From: Sphingopyxis sp.
Lineage (GTDB): Bacteria > Pseudomonadota > Alphaproteobacteria > Sphingomonadales > Sphingomonadaceae
Direction: 5' to 3'
NCBI RefSeq assembly: GCF_016704835.1
Contig: NZ_JADIZJ010000001.1
Span: forward strand, 1,411,001-1,475,000
Length of the DNA: 64,000 bases
The notes beneath the pieces were generated by a model. It was given only the letters and a program-made list of their open reading frames with translations, did no database searches and was not told the origin of the DNA. Of the stretch, positions 17,653-25,503 are shown piece after piece; within the stretch, counting starts at the first letter, position 1, and each line of letters starts with the position of its first letter. Made by a program: the position numbers and the translations under genes.

Positions 17653-18575
17653 CTTATATTTCCTGCGATAATGGCAGCGATTTCATCGGCGTCGAAGGGG
17701 CGCAGATCCTCGATCGTCTCGCCGATGCCGATGGCGTGGATGGGAAGTCCGTGGCGTTCGGCAGCGGCGACGAGCACACCGCCGCGCGCGGTGCCGTCCA
17801 GCTTGGTCATCACCAGCCCGGTGACCCCCGCAACCTCACGGAACACGTCGATCTGCGCCAGCGCATTTTGCCCCGTCGTCGCGTCAAGCACCAGCACGAC
17901 ATCGTGCGGCGCCGCGGGGTTGAGGCGGCCGAGCACGCGCTTGATCTTGGCGAGCTCATCCATCAGCTCGCGCTTGTTCTGCAGCCGCCCGGCGGTGTCG
18001 ACGATCAGCACGTCGATGCCCGTTGCAGTCGCCTGTTTGACGGCGTCGAACACAATGCCGGCGCTATCGCCGCCCTCGGGACCGGACATGATCGGAATGC
18101 CCAGCCGTTCGGCCCAGACCTTGAGCTGACCGATCGCCGCAGCGCGAAACGTGTCGCCCGCGACCAGCATCACGCCATAATCCTGTTCCTGGAACAGATG
18201 CGCCAGCTTGGCGATGGTGGTGGTCTTGCCCGACCCGTTCACCCCGATCACGAGGATAACCTGCGGGCGCGGGAAGGCGTCGATGTCGAGCGGCTCGGCG
18301 ACCGGGCGTAGCACCGCGGCGATTTCCTCGGCGACGATCTTGCGCAGTTCGTCGACTCCGCCGGCCACGGCATCGCGCCGCGCCGCCAGCCTCTCGCGGA
18401 TGCGGCCCGCCATCGCGGGGCCAAGGTCGGCGGTGATCAACGCCTCTTCGATACGGTCGAGATCATCCTCGTCCAGCCGCGCCTTGCCGGTCAGCCCGGA
18501 GAGATTTTCCCCCAGCCGCTCCGATGTGCGCTTGAAACCGCCGAGCAGCCGTTCGCTCCAGCTCTGCCCGCTCAT
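17649..18575 (-). CDS. ftsY: Signal recognition particle receptor FtsY
   Basis: 308 residues: the NG core of the SRP receptor without the long acidic A domain found in E. coli. The P-loop is GVNGSGKTTT (111-120), followed by DTAGR and TKLDGTARGG. FtsY docks SRP-ribosome complexes at the inner membrane, and the reciprocal GTPase Ffh is encoded at 22743-24182 in this window. Overlaps of four bases on both sides (mtaB upstream, yciB downstream) show tight translational coupling. Confidence 0.97.
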   Translation of the reverse strand: MSGQSWSERLLGGFKRTSERLGENLSGLTGKARLDEDDLDRIEEALITADLGPAMAGRIRERLAARRDAVAGGVDELRKIVAEEIAAVLRPVAEPLDIDAFPRPQVILVIGVNGSGKTTTIAKLAHLFQEQDYGVMLVAGDTFRAAAIGQLKVWAERLGIPIMSGPEGGDSAGIVFDAVKQATATGIDVLIVDTAGRLQNKRELMDELAKIKRVLGRLNPAAPHDVVLVLDATTGQNALAQIDVFREVAGVTGLVMTKLDGTARGGVLVAAAERHGLPIHAIGIGETIEDLRPFDADEIAAIIAGNIR

Positions 18576-19870
18576 GCCGCCTGCTCCGTGGCGACCAGCC
18601 GGTCATCAATGCGCGCCGCGATTCGGACAGGGATGATCGTACCAGCGGCAGCAGGCGCGCAAAGGGACAGCGCCGCAAAATTCTCGGCACGGCCGCTCAG
18701 CCCGTCGCGCTCGACCAGCATCGTCGCGGTGTGGCCGGCCTGGGCATCGAGCCACGCGTGCCGCCGCCGCATATTGGCGTCCCGCAGAATGGCGGCACGG
18801 TCGCGGGCGATTGCGCGCCCGACCTGCGGCATGCGCGCGGCAGCGGTTCCTGCGCGCGCGCTATACGGAAAGATATGGCCAAAGACGATGTCGCAATCGT
18901 CAATCAGGGCCAGCGAATTGGCGAACATCTCGTCATCCTCGGTCGGAAATCCGGCGATCAGGTCAGCGCCGATTGCAATCTCGGGGCGTGCGGCTTTGAG
19001 GCGCGCGACGAGCGCCACGGCGTCGGCGCGGCGGTGGCGGCGCTTCATCCGCGTCAGCACCATATCATCGCCCGCCTGCAATGACAGATGGACATGCGGC
19101 ATGACCCGCGGTTCCTGCGTCAGCAGCGCGAACAGGGCATCGTCGATGCGGTTCGGGTCGAGCGACGACAGACGCAGCCGTTCGATCGGCAGCGCGAGCA
19201 GCGCCTCTACCAACGCGGCCAAAGTGGCGTCGCTATCGTCGCCATAACTGGCAAGATCGACCCCGGTCAGGATGATCTCGTGTTGGCCGCGGTCAAGTGC
19301 GATCTGTGCGGTTTCCACGACATCCTCGACGGTTGCCGAGCGCGCGGTGCCGCGCGCGATGACCGTCGCGCAAAAGGTGCAGCTGTGCGAGCAGCCGGTC
19401 TGGACGCCGAGGAAGGCGCGGGCGTGGTCGGTGCCGGAGAGGGCAGGGGTGTAGGGAAGGGAAGGACGGCCCTCCGACAAGCTTAGGGCAAACTGCGGAG
19501 AGGATAAGCCACCTTCCAATTCCGTTCGTGCTGAGCTTGTCGAAGCACGGTTCTTGCCTTTGTAGCTCTCGATCCACCCTTTCGCGTCATTGCGGACCAC
19601 CCGCGCGCCCATATCGGCAAAGCGGGCAGCCTCCAGCTCTGCCGCACACCCCGTCACGACCACGTCCGCTTCGGGCCGCTCACGCAATGCCCGCCTCACC
19701 GCCTGCCGCGTCTGACGCACCGCCTCATCGGTCACCGCGCAGCTGTTGAAGACGATCGTATCGCGTGCGCCCGCTTCGCGCGCCGCAGCGCGAACCGCTT
19801 CGCCCTCGGCAATATTCAGCCGGCATCCGAAATTGACGACCTCGGGGCCGTCCGTAATTCCACCGCTCAT
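18572..19870 (-). CDS. mtaB: tRNA t6A37 methylthiotransferase MtaB
   Basis: 432 residues. The N-terminal domain has cluster cysteines C16, C44 and C75 (NFGCRLN, NSCAVT, VTGCAAE). The radical-SAM motif is C160, C164 and C167 (CSHSCTFC), and a C-terminal TRAM domain follows. The enzyme adds a methylthio group to t6A37 of tRNAs reading ANN codons. Oddly, about residues 107-134 (KNRASTSSARTELEG and following) are the translation of a palindromic genomic repeat at 19469-19551, inserted in frame between the N-terminal and radical-SAM domains. That makes the linker longer than usual. The essential motifs are intact, so the protein is probably functional. Overlaps dapF and ftsY by four bases. Confidence 0.95.
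   Translation of the reverse strand: MSGGITDGPEVVNFGCRLNIAEGEAVRAAAREAGARDTIVFNSCAVTDEAVRQTRQAVRRALRERPEADVVVTGCAAELEAARFADMGARVVRNDAKGWIESYKGKNRASTSSARTELEGGLSSPQFALSLSEGRPSLPYTPALSGTDHARAFLGVQTGCSHSCTFCATVIARGTARSATVEDVVETAQIALDRGQHEIILTGVDLASYGDDSDATLAALVEALLALPIERLRLSSLDPNRIDDALFALLTQEPRVMPHVHLSLQAGDDMVLTRMKRRHRRADAVALVARLKAARPEIAIGADLIAGFPTEDDEMFANSLALIDDCDIVFGHIFPYSARAGTAAARMPQVGRAIARDRAAILRDANMRRRHAWLDAQAGHTATMLVERDGLSGRAENFAALSLCAPAAAGTIIPVRIAARIDDRLVATEQAA
19469..19551. repeat. Palindromic repeat (family C) inserted in frame in mtaB
   Basis: The left arm GCCCTCCGACAAGCTTAGGG and the right arm GTGCTGAGCTTGTCGAAGCA are related inverted copies of the word CTTCGACAAGCTCAGCAC. The same family occurs between genes at 49920-50007 and, in variant form, at 28362-28428. 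Here it lies inside coding sequence and keeps the frame open. Confidence 0.8.
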
Positions 19871-20673
19871 CCGAACTGCGCCCAGTCGGTCTCGCCCTCA
19901 TAGACGCGTGTCGCGGCGCCGCTCATCACGATCGGCTCGCCCGCTGCCCAGCGAATGATAAGATCGCCGCCGGGCAAGGCCACGGTGACCGGCGATTGCA
20001 CCAGCCCCGCCCGGATCGCCGCGACCGCGGTCGCGCACGCGCCGGTGCCGCACGCTTGCGTCAGCCCGACGCCGCGTTCCCAGACGCGCAGCTGCAACTG
20101 GTTGTCGCCATCCAGGCTCGCGACATTGACGTTGACGCGTTCGGGAAACAGCGGGTCGGTTTCGATCCGCGGCCCGAGCTCGTCGAGCGCGACGGCGTCG
20201 GCCTCGGGCACAAAAAACACGATGTGCGGATTACCGACGTTGACAGCGGCGCCATGCTCCAGCTCGTCCCACGCGACGGGCATGTCGCGGGTGTCCATCG
20301 GCATCGCGAGCGGGATCAGCTCCCAGTCGAACGAGGGCTCGCCGAGCACGACTTCGGCGCCGCCGTCGGCTGGAGTGACGCGCAGCATGCCGCCCAGCGT
20401 TTCGATCACCGCGGGCTGGCCGATCAATGTCGCGACACAGCGCGTGGCATTGCCGCACGCCTCGACCTCGCCGCCGTCGGCGTTGAAGATCCGCATCCGG
20501 ACATCGGCCTTGGTCGACGGTTCGAGCAGGATCAGCTGGTCGCAGCCGATGCCATGCCGCCGGTCGGCGATTGCATTCGCGCGCGCGGGTGTCATCTCGA
20601 CCGCGCCCTCCCGCGCGTCGATGACGACAAAATCATTGCCCAGCCCGTGCATCTTGGTGAAGCGATCCGCCAT
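19867..20673 (-). CDS. dapF: Diaminopimelate epimerase
   Basis: 268 residues. The two catalytic cysteines are C73 (EACGNATRC) and C208 (TQACGTGACA). It converts LL- to meso-diaminopimelate for lysine and peptidoglycan synthesis. It is first in a four-gene operon (dapF-mtaB-ftsY-yciB) in which every junction is a four-base start/stop overlap. Upstream lies a family-D palindromic repeat and then the convergently placed end of a c-di-GMP gene, so the promoter should be within about 60 bases of the start. Confidence 0.97.
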   Translation of the reverse strand: MADRFTKMHGLGNDFVVIDAREGAVEMTPARANAIADRRHGIGCDQLILLEPSTKADVRMRIFNADGGEVEACGNATRCVATLIGQPAVIETLGGMLRVTPADGGAEVVLGEPSFDWELIPLAMPMDTRDMPVAWDELEHGAAVNVGNPHIVFFVPEADAVALDELGPRIETDPLFPERVNVNVASLDGDNQLQLRVWERGVGLTQACGTGACATAVAAIRAGLVQSPVTVALPGGDLIIRWAAGEPIVMSGAATRVYEGETDWAQFG

Positions 20674-20729
20674 AGTCCGCGCATGTAAGGGCGCGGGGCG
20701 GGGAAGTCTAGCGATGCGCCCCGGTTCCT

Positions 20730-20844
20730 CGTCGCCCCCGCGAAGGACGTTTCAGAGTCACCGGCTTCTGTACGCGGCGGCCCGTGGCGTACGCAGCGGC
20801 AAAGAATAAGGCCTGCATCAGCCCGCGCCTTTGCGGGAATGACG
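20730..20844. repeat. Palindromic intergenic repeat, family D
   Basis: The ends CGTCGCCCCCGCGAAGG (20730-20746) and CCTTTGCGGGAATGACG (20828-20844) are inverted copies of each other with small differences. An inner pair around GTACGC and GCGTAC lies at about 20770-20800. It fills most of the gap between dapF and the GGDEF-EAL gene. Confidence 0.75.
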
Positions 20845-20850
20845 GCTAAA

Positions 20851-22521
20851 TCACGCTGTCTTGCGCAGCGGTTCGGTGCCCGCGGTGTCCGAACCCGTAT
20901 CGGGGCTCGTCGGCGGCAGCATCGGCGTGCGGAGCAACGAGCGGTCGGCGAGCAGGCGTTCGGTGTCAGCGGCCGATGCGGCGCGGCCGAAATACCAGCC
21001 TTGGCCTTTGGCGCAGCCAAGCCGCGTCAGTTCGATCGCGGTCGCCTCGTCCTCGACCCCTTCGGCGGTGATCGGCATCGCCAGGCTTTCACCCAGCCGC
21101 ACGATCGCGACGACGATCGCCTGCGCGTCGGGGCTGCCGCGCATCGCAGCGACGAAGCTGCGGTCGATCTTGATGCGGTCGAACGGCAGCGCGCGCAGAT
21201 GCGACAGCGAGGAATAGCCGGTGCCGAAATCGTCCAGGCTCAGCGACACGCCCTGATTCTTGAGGCTGGTGACGATCGAGCGGACCAGCGGCAGATTTTC
21301 GAACAGCGAACTTTCGGTGATCTCGACCTCGAGCTGGCTCGCGGGGAAACCGACCTCGACGAGCAGCTTGGTCAGCTTCTGGCTGAACCAGGGGTCCTTC
21401 AGCTGTTGCGGCGAAATATTGACCGCGAGGAGGATCGACGGATCCCAGCGTTTGGCGATCTCCATCGCCTGACGGATGACCTGCAACGACAATTCGCCGA
21501 TCAACCCGCTTTCTTCGGCGACGGGGATGAAGCGCTCGGGTGGGATCATGCCATATTCGGGCGATTCCCAACGCATCAGCATTTCAAAGCCGACCAGGCG
21601 GCCGCTGGCGATATCGACCTGCGGTTCGAAATGCGGCACGAATTCACCGCGCGGCATGCCTTCGCGGATGCCGGTTTCGATCTGGTTGCGGACCTGCACC
21701 GCCATTTCCATGCCGGGTTCGAACCAGCAGAAGCGGTTCCGTCCTTCGTCCTTGCAATTATACATCGCGATGTCGGCCTGACGGACCATCGTTTCCATCG
21801 TCACGCTGGCATCGTCGGCGAGCGAGATGCCAAGCGAGGCGCCGATGCGGATTTGCTGGGCGTCGTGGGTGACCGAATTTTCGAGCGCGGCGACCAGCTC
21901 GGCCGCGAGCGCGTCGATCGTTGCGCGGGTTGACGGTTCAAACGCCAGCATGGCGACAAACTCGTCGCCGCCCAGCCGCGCCTTGGTCGCATTCGGGGGC
22001 AGGATCGCCGAGATGCGCTCGGCGGCAACCTGCAACACCCGGTCGCCCGCGGCATGGCCATGGATGTCGTTGACGGTCTTGAAATGGTCCAGATCAAGCA
22101 GGAACAGTGCGACATGGCGCTTGTCGGCGATCGCACCGGCGATCTGCTGCTGCCCGGTCGCGAGCAGCGAGCGGCGATTGAGGAAGCCGGTCAGCGGATC
22201 GGTGTCGGCGAGATAGCGCGCGCGCTGTTCGGCCTCGGTCCGCTCGCGAATTTCGCGGTTGAGGTCTTCGTAGCGGCGCCAGCCGAACAGGATCAGCGCG
22301 ACATTGAGCACCATCGCGGCGGCAAGCGCGCGGTCAGGGCCGCCGCCGATGCCGATCAGCGTGTTGACCACCGCTTGCAAGACCGTGCTGCCAGTGCCGA
22401 CAAAAAGCAGGATCGCCGCGACGACGATGCCGCCCGCCACGATGTCGCGTTTGGCGCTTTCGCTGCGGTCGGGTTGTTTCGGCGCTTCGATCATTTGTTC
22501 ATTCCCCACCATCGGCGGCAT
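20851..22521 (-). CDS. Membrane GGDEF-EAL protein (c-di-GMP turnover)
   Basis: 556 residues. Two membrane segments (about 27-52 and 60-80) precede a GGDEF domain with an intact RLGGDEF and an EAL domain. The EAL signature reads GFEMLMRW in place of EAL, but the other catalytic elements are present (AVNISP, EITESS, DDFGTGYSSL, IKIDRSF, TAEGVED, KGQGWYFG). It could therefore act as a phosphodiesterase, with the GGDEF domain active or GTP-binding. No RxxD inhibition site precedes GGDEF. The start may be a few codons later (MVGNEQ or MIEAPK). No partner gene is adjacent; ffh is divergent. Confidence 0.9.
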   Translation of the reverse strand: MPPMVGNEQMIEAPKQPDRSESAKRDIVAGGIVVAAILLFVGTGSTVLQAVVNTLIGIGGGPDRALAAAMVLNVALILFGWRRYEDLNREIRERTEAEQRARYLADTDPLTGFLNRRSLLATGQQQIAGAIADKRHVALFLLDLDHFKTVNDIHGHAAGDRVLQVAAERISAILPPNATKARLGGDEFVAMLAFEPSTRATIDALAAELVAALENSVTHDAQQIRIGASLGISLADDASVTMETMVRQADIAMYNCKDEGRNRFCWFEPGMEMAVQVRNQIETGIREGMPRGEFVPHFEPQVDIASGRLVGFEMLMRWESPEYGMIPPERFIPVAEESGLIGELSLQVIRQAMEIAKRWDPSILLAVNISPQQLKDPWFSQKLTKLLVEVGFPASQLEVEITESSLFENLPLVRSIVTSLKNQGVSLSLDDFGTGYSSLSHLRALPFDRIKIDRSFVAAMRGSPDAQAIVVAIVRLGESLAMPITAEGVEDEATAIELTRLGCAKGQGWYFGRAASAADTERLLADRSLLRTPMLPPTSPDTGSDTAGTEPLRKTA

Positions 22522-22742
22522 AATGCCAGCAAAGCGGTGAAATTTGGGTTAAGTGGCGCCGCGGTGCAGCGACTTGCCTTTGCGGCCACCTTTGTGTATT
22601 GGCGCCCCGTTCGGACGCATCTTGCGAACGAGCTATCGATGTCCGCGACGGAAGTTATGTCCACGGATAACCGCTGGTTGGCGAGGTTTCGCTCACCGGC
22701 GTGTTTTGCGTTGCGGGCGTTCGAAGAAGGAATTGTGGCCCT

Positions 22743-24182
22743 ATGTTCGACAGTCTGAGCAATCGGCTTGGCGATGTTTTCGGAAAGCTCCGCGGCCGCG
22801 GCGCGCTGACCGAGGCCGATGTGCGCGCTGCGATGCGCGAAGTGCGAATCGCCCTGCTCGAGGCCGATGTCGCGCTTCCGGTGGTGCGGAGCTTTGTCGA
22901 TCAGGTCACTGAACTCGCGATCGGCCAGAATGTCCTGCGCTCGGTCACGCCGGGGCAGCAGGTCGTCAAGATCGTCAGCGACGCGCTGACCGAAATGCTC
23001 GGTTCCGAAACCGCCGAACTCGACCTCAATGTCGCGCCCCCGGCGGTCATCATGATGGTCGGCCTGCAGGGCTCGGGCAAGACGACCACGACCGCGAAGA
23101 TCGCGAAGCGGCTCAAGGAAAAAGAGCGCAAGAAGGTGCTGATGGCGTCGCTCGACGTCAATCGCCCCGCCGCGCAGGAACAGCTCGCTGTCCTCGGCAC
23201 CCAGATCGACGTCGCGACGCTGCCGATCGTCGCGGGGCAGGGCCCGGTTGAGATCGCGCAGCGCGCGCTGCAGGCGGCAAAGCTGCAGGGCTATGACGTC
23301 CTGATGCTCGACACCGCGGGCCGCCTCCACGTCGACCAGCAGCTGATGGACGAGATGCAGGCGGTGTCCCGCGCCTCGACGCCGACCGAAACTTTGCTCG
23401 TTGTCGACAGCCTGACCGGTCAGGACGCGGTGCAGGTCGCGCAGCGGTTCAGCGACCAGGTGCCGCTCACGGGCGTCGTGCTTACCCGCATGGACGGCGA
23501 CGCGCGAGGCGGTGCCGCGCTGTCGATGCGCGCGGTCACCGGAAAGCCGATCAAATTTGCGGGTACCGGCGAAAAGCTCGACGGGCTCGAACTCTTCCAA
23601 CCCTCGCGTATCGCCGGCCGCATCCTCGGCATGGGCGACGTTGTCAGCCTCGTCGAACGCGCCGCCGAAACAATCCAGGCCGACGAGGCCGAGGCGATGG
23701 CGGCGAAGATGGCCAAGGGCCAGTTCGACCTCAACGACCTTCGCACTCAGCTCAACCAGATGCGCCGCATGGGCGGCCTTGGCGCGCTCGCGGGGATGAT
23801 CCCGGGGATCAAAAAGGCGCAGGCCCAGATGGCTGCAGGCGCCGCCGACGACAAGATGCTCATCCATTTCGACGCGATCATGGGATCGATGACCCCCAAG
23901 GAACGCGCCAAGCCCGAAATTCTGACCGCGAAGCGCAAGATCCGTATCGCCAACGGCTCGGGTACGACGGTGCAACAGGTCAACAAGGTGCTGAAGATGC
24001 ATCAGGAAATGGCCGGCGCGATGAAGAAAATCCGCAAGATGGGCGGGCTCAAGGGCCTCGGCGCGCTGTTCGGCAAAGGCGGCGGCATTCCCGGCATGGG
24101 CGGCGGCAGTGGTTTGCCCGGCCTCGGCGGTGGCGGATCGATCCCGCCAGAGCTTGCTAATTTGATGAATAAAAAGAAATAA
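22743..24182 (+). CDS. ffh: Signal recognition particle protein Ffh (SRP54)
   Basis: 479 residues from the ATG at 22743. The N domain (1-90) and GTPase domain have P-loop GLQGSGKT (107-114), DTAGR and TRMDGDARGG, and the methionine-rich M domain begins near 300 (RRMGGLGALAGMIPG). It ends in a glycine-rich tail. It binds signal sequences and 4.5S RNA and delivers ribosomes to FtsY. It heads the ffh-rpsP-rimM gene group; rpsP follows after 39 bases. An earlier ATG at 22701 exists but adds unrelated residues. Confidence 0.98.
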   Translation: MFDSLSNRLGDVFGKLRGRGALTEADVRAAMREVRIALLEADVALPVVRSFVDQVTELAIGQNVLRSVTPGQQVVKIVSDALTEMLGSETAELDLNVAPPAVIMMVGLQGSGKTTTTAKIAKRLKEKERKKVLMASLDVNRPAAQEQLAVLGTQIDVATLPIVAGQGPVEIAQRALQAAKLQGYDVLMLDTAGRLHVDQQLMDEMQAVSRASTPTETLLVVDSLTGQDAVQVAQRFSDQVPLTGVVLTRMDGDARGGAALSMRAVTGKPIKFAGTGEKLDGLELFQPSRIAGRILGMGDVVSLVERAAETIQADEAEAMAAKMAKGQFDLNDLRTQLNQMRRMGGLGALAGMIPGIKKAQAQMAAGAADDKMLIHFDAIMGSMTPKERAKPEILTAKRKIRIANGSGTTVQQVNKVLKMHQEMAGAMKKIRKMGGLKGLGALFGKGGGIPGMGGGSGLPGLGGGGSIPPELANLMNKKK

Positions 24183-24221
24183 TTCGATCAGACTTTAAAC
24201 TTTAAACCGAAGGAAAATATC

Positions 24222-24932
24222 ATGGCTACCTCAATTCGTCTCGCTCGCGGCGGCTCGAAAAAGCGTCCCTATTACAAAATCGTTGTCGCCGATTCGCGCA
24301 GCCCGCGCGATGGCCGCTTCATCGAACGCATCGGCAGCTACAATCCGCTGCTCGCCAAGGACAATCCCGAGCGCATCAAGCTCGACGGCGAACGCGCCGC
24401 GCATTGGCTGAGCGTCGGCGCCCAGCCGAGCGACCGCGTCGCCCGTTTCCTCGACGCCGCTGGCATCAAGGAGCGCGCTGCGCGCAGCAACCCCAACAAG
24501 GCAGTCCCGGGCGAAAAGGCCAAGGAACGCGCCGAAGAAAAGGCCCAGAAGCTGGCTGACGCCGAAGAAGCCGCTGCCGCTGCAGCCGCCGCTCCGGCAC
24601 CCGAACCCGAAGCGGCCGAAGAAGCCGCGCCCGAAGTGGCAGCTGACGAAGCACCTGCTGAAGCTGCTGCTGCCGAAGACGCCGCCGCCCCCGCCGCGGC
24701 TGAATCGGATTCGACCGGTTCGGTGAAGAGCGAAGCGACTGCTGAAGCCGTCGCCGAAGCGGTTGCTGACGACACGCCTGCCGATGCGACCGCCGACGAC
24801 GCGACCGGAATGGCCGAACAGGCTTCCGAAGGCGGCCCCGCCGAAGAAGCTCCGGCGGCTCCCGCTGCCGAGGAAGCTGCTGCCGAAGAAGCGCCCGCTG
24901 AAGAAGCCGGCGAAGAAGAGGCCAAGGCCTAA
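24222..24932 (+). CDS. rpsP: 30S ribosomal protein S16 with long Ala/Glu-rich extension
   Basis: 236 residues, where S16 is normally about 80-90. Residues 1-80 are a standard S16 (RLARGGSKKRPYYKIVVADS, RDGRFIERIGSYNP). The remaining 150 are low-complexity Ala/Glu/Pro with many EEA and AAE units, predicted disordered and very acidic. Extended S16 proteins occur in some alphaproteobacteria, and the tail's role is unknown. AAGGAAA lies before the ATG. rimM follows after 3 bases. Confidence 0.95.
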   Translation: MATSIRLARGGSKKRPYYKIVVADSRSPRDGRFIERIGSYNPLLAKDNPERIKLDGERAAHWLSVGAQPSDRVARFLDAAGIKERAARSNPNKAVPGEKAKERAEEKAQKLADAEEAAAAAAAAPAPEPEAAEEAAPEVAADEAPAEAAAAEDAAAPAAAESDSTGSVKSEATAEAVAEAVADDTPADATADDATGMAEQASEGGPAEEAPAAPAAEEAAAEEAPAEEAGEEEAKA

Positions 24933-24935
24933 ATC

Positions 24936-25430
24936 TTGGCCAATGCCGACCGCCCCGTCACCCTTGCCGCCATCGCCGGCGCGCATGGGGTACGGGGCGA
25001 GGTGCGCCTCAAGCTATTCGGTGAAGGCGCGGATACCCTCCGCGCCTTTTCCGTTTTTGCGGCAGGCGACCGTAATCTCACGCTGAAATCGGTGCGCCCC
25101 GCCAACCAGGGCGCGGTCGCCACATTTGCCGAAATCACCGACCGCAGCGGGGCCGAAGCGCTGCGCGGCACCGTCCTCACCGTCCCGCGTTCGGCGCTGC
25201 CGCCGCTGGGTGAGGGTGAATATTACCACCACGATCTGCTCGGCCTGCCATGCGTCTCGACCGACGGCAGCGCAGTGGGAGAGGTGGTCGCGATCGACAA
25301 TTTCGGCGCCGGTGACATCCTTGAAATCGCGAAGCCCGACGGCAAACGCTTCATGGTGCCGATGAACGACAAAGCCGTTCCCGCATGGACCGCTGACGGC
25401 GTGACGATCGCGGCGGCATTTATCGAATAG
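24936..25430 (+). CDS. rimM: Ribosome maturation factor RimM
   Basis: 164 residues from a TTG codon at 24936, three bases after the rpsP stop; no ATG fits the family start ADRPVTLAAIAGAHGVRGEV. The N-terminal RimM domain is followed by a PRC-barrel (EGEYYHHDLLGLPC, GAGDILEI, FMVPMNDKAVP). It assists 30S head assembly through S19 and S13. In most bacteria trmD would follow directly; here the next 5 kb hold unrelated genes and trmD only starts at 30454. Confidence 0.95.
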   Translation: MANADRPVTLAAIAGAHGVRGEVRLKLFGEGADTLRAFSVFAAGDRNLTLKSVRPANQGAVATFAEITDRSGAEALRGTVLTVPRSALPPLGEGEYYHHDLLGLPCVSTDGSAVGEVVAIDNFGAGDILEIAKPDGKRFMVPMNDKAVPAWTADGVTIAAAFIE

Positions 25431-25503
25431 AGCGACCGATATCTTGCCGCCCGTTGCCGTTACCGCGGCGCGCTGATAGCGTCCTCACAGGGTAGAGGAA
25501 AAT

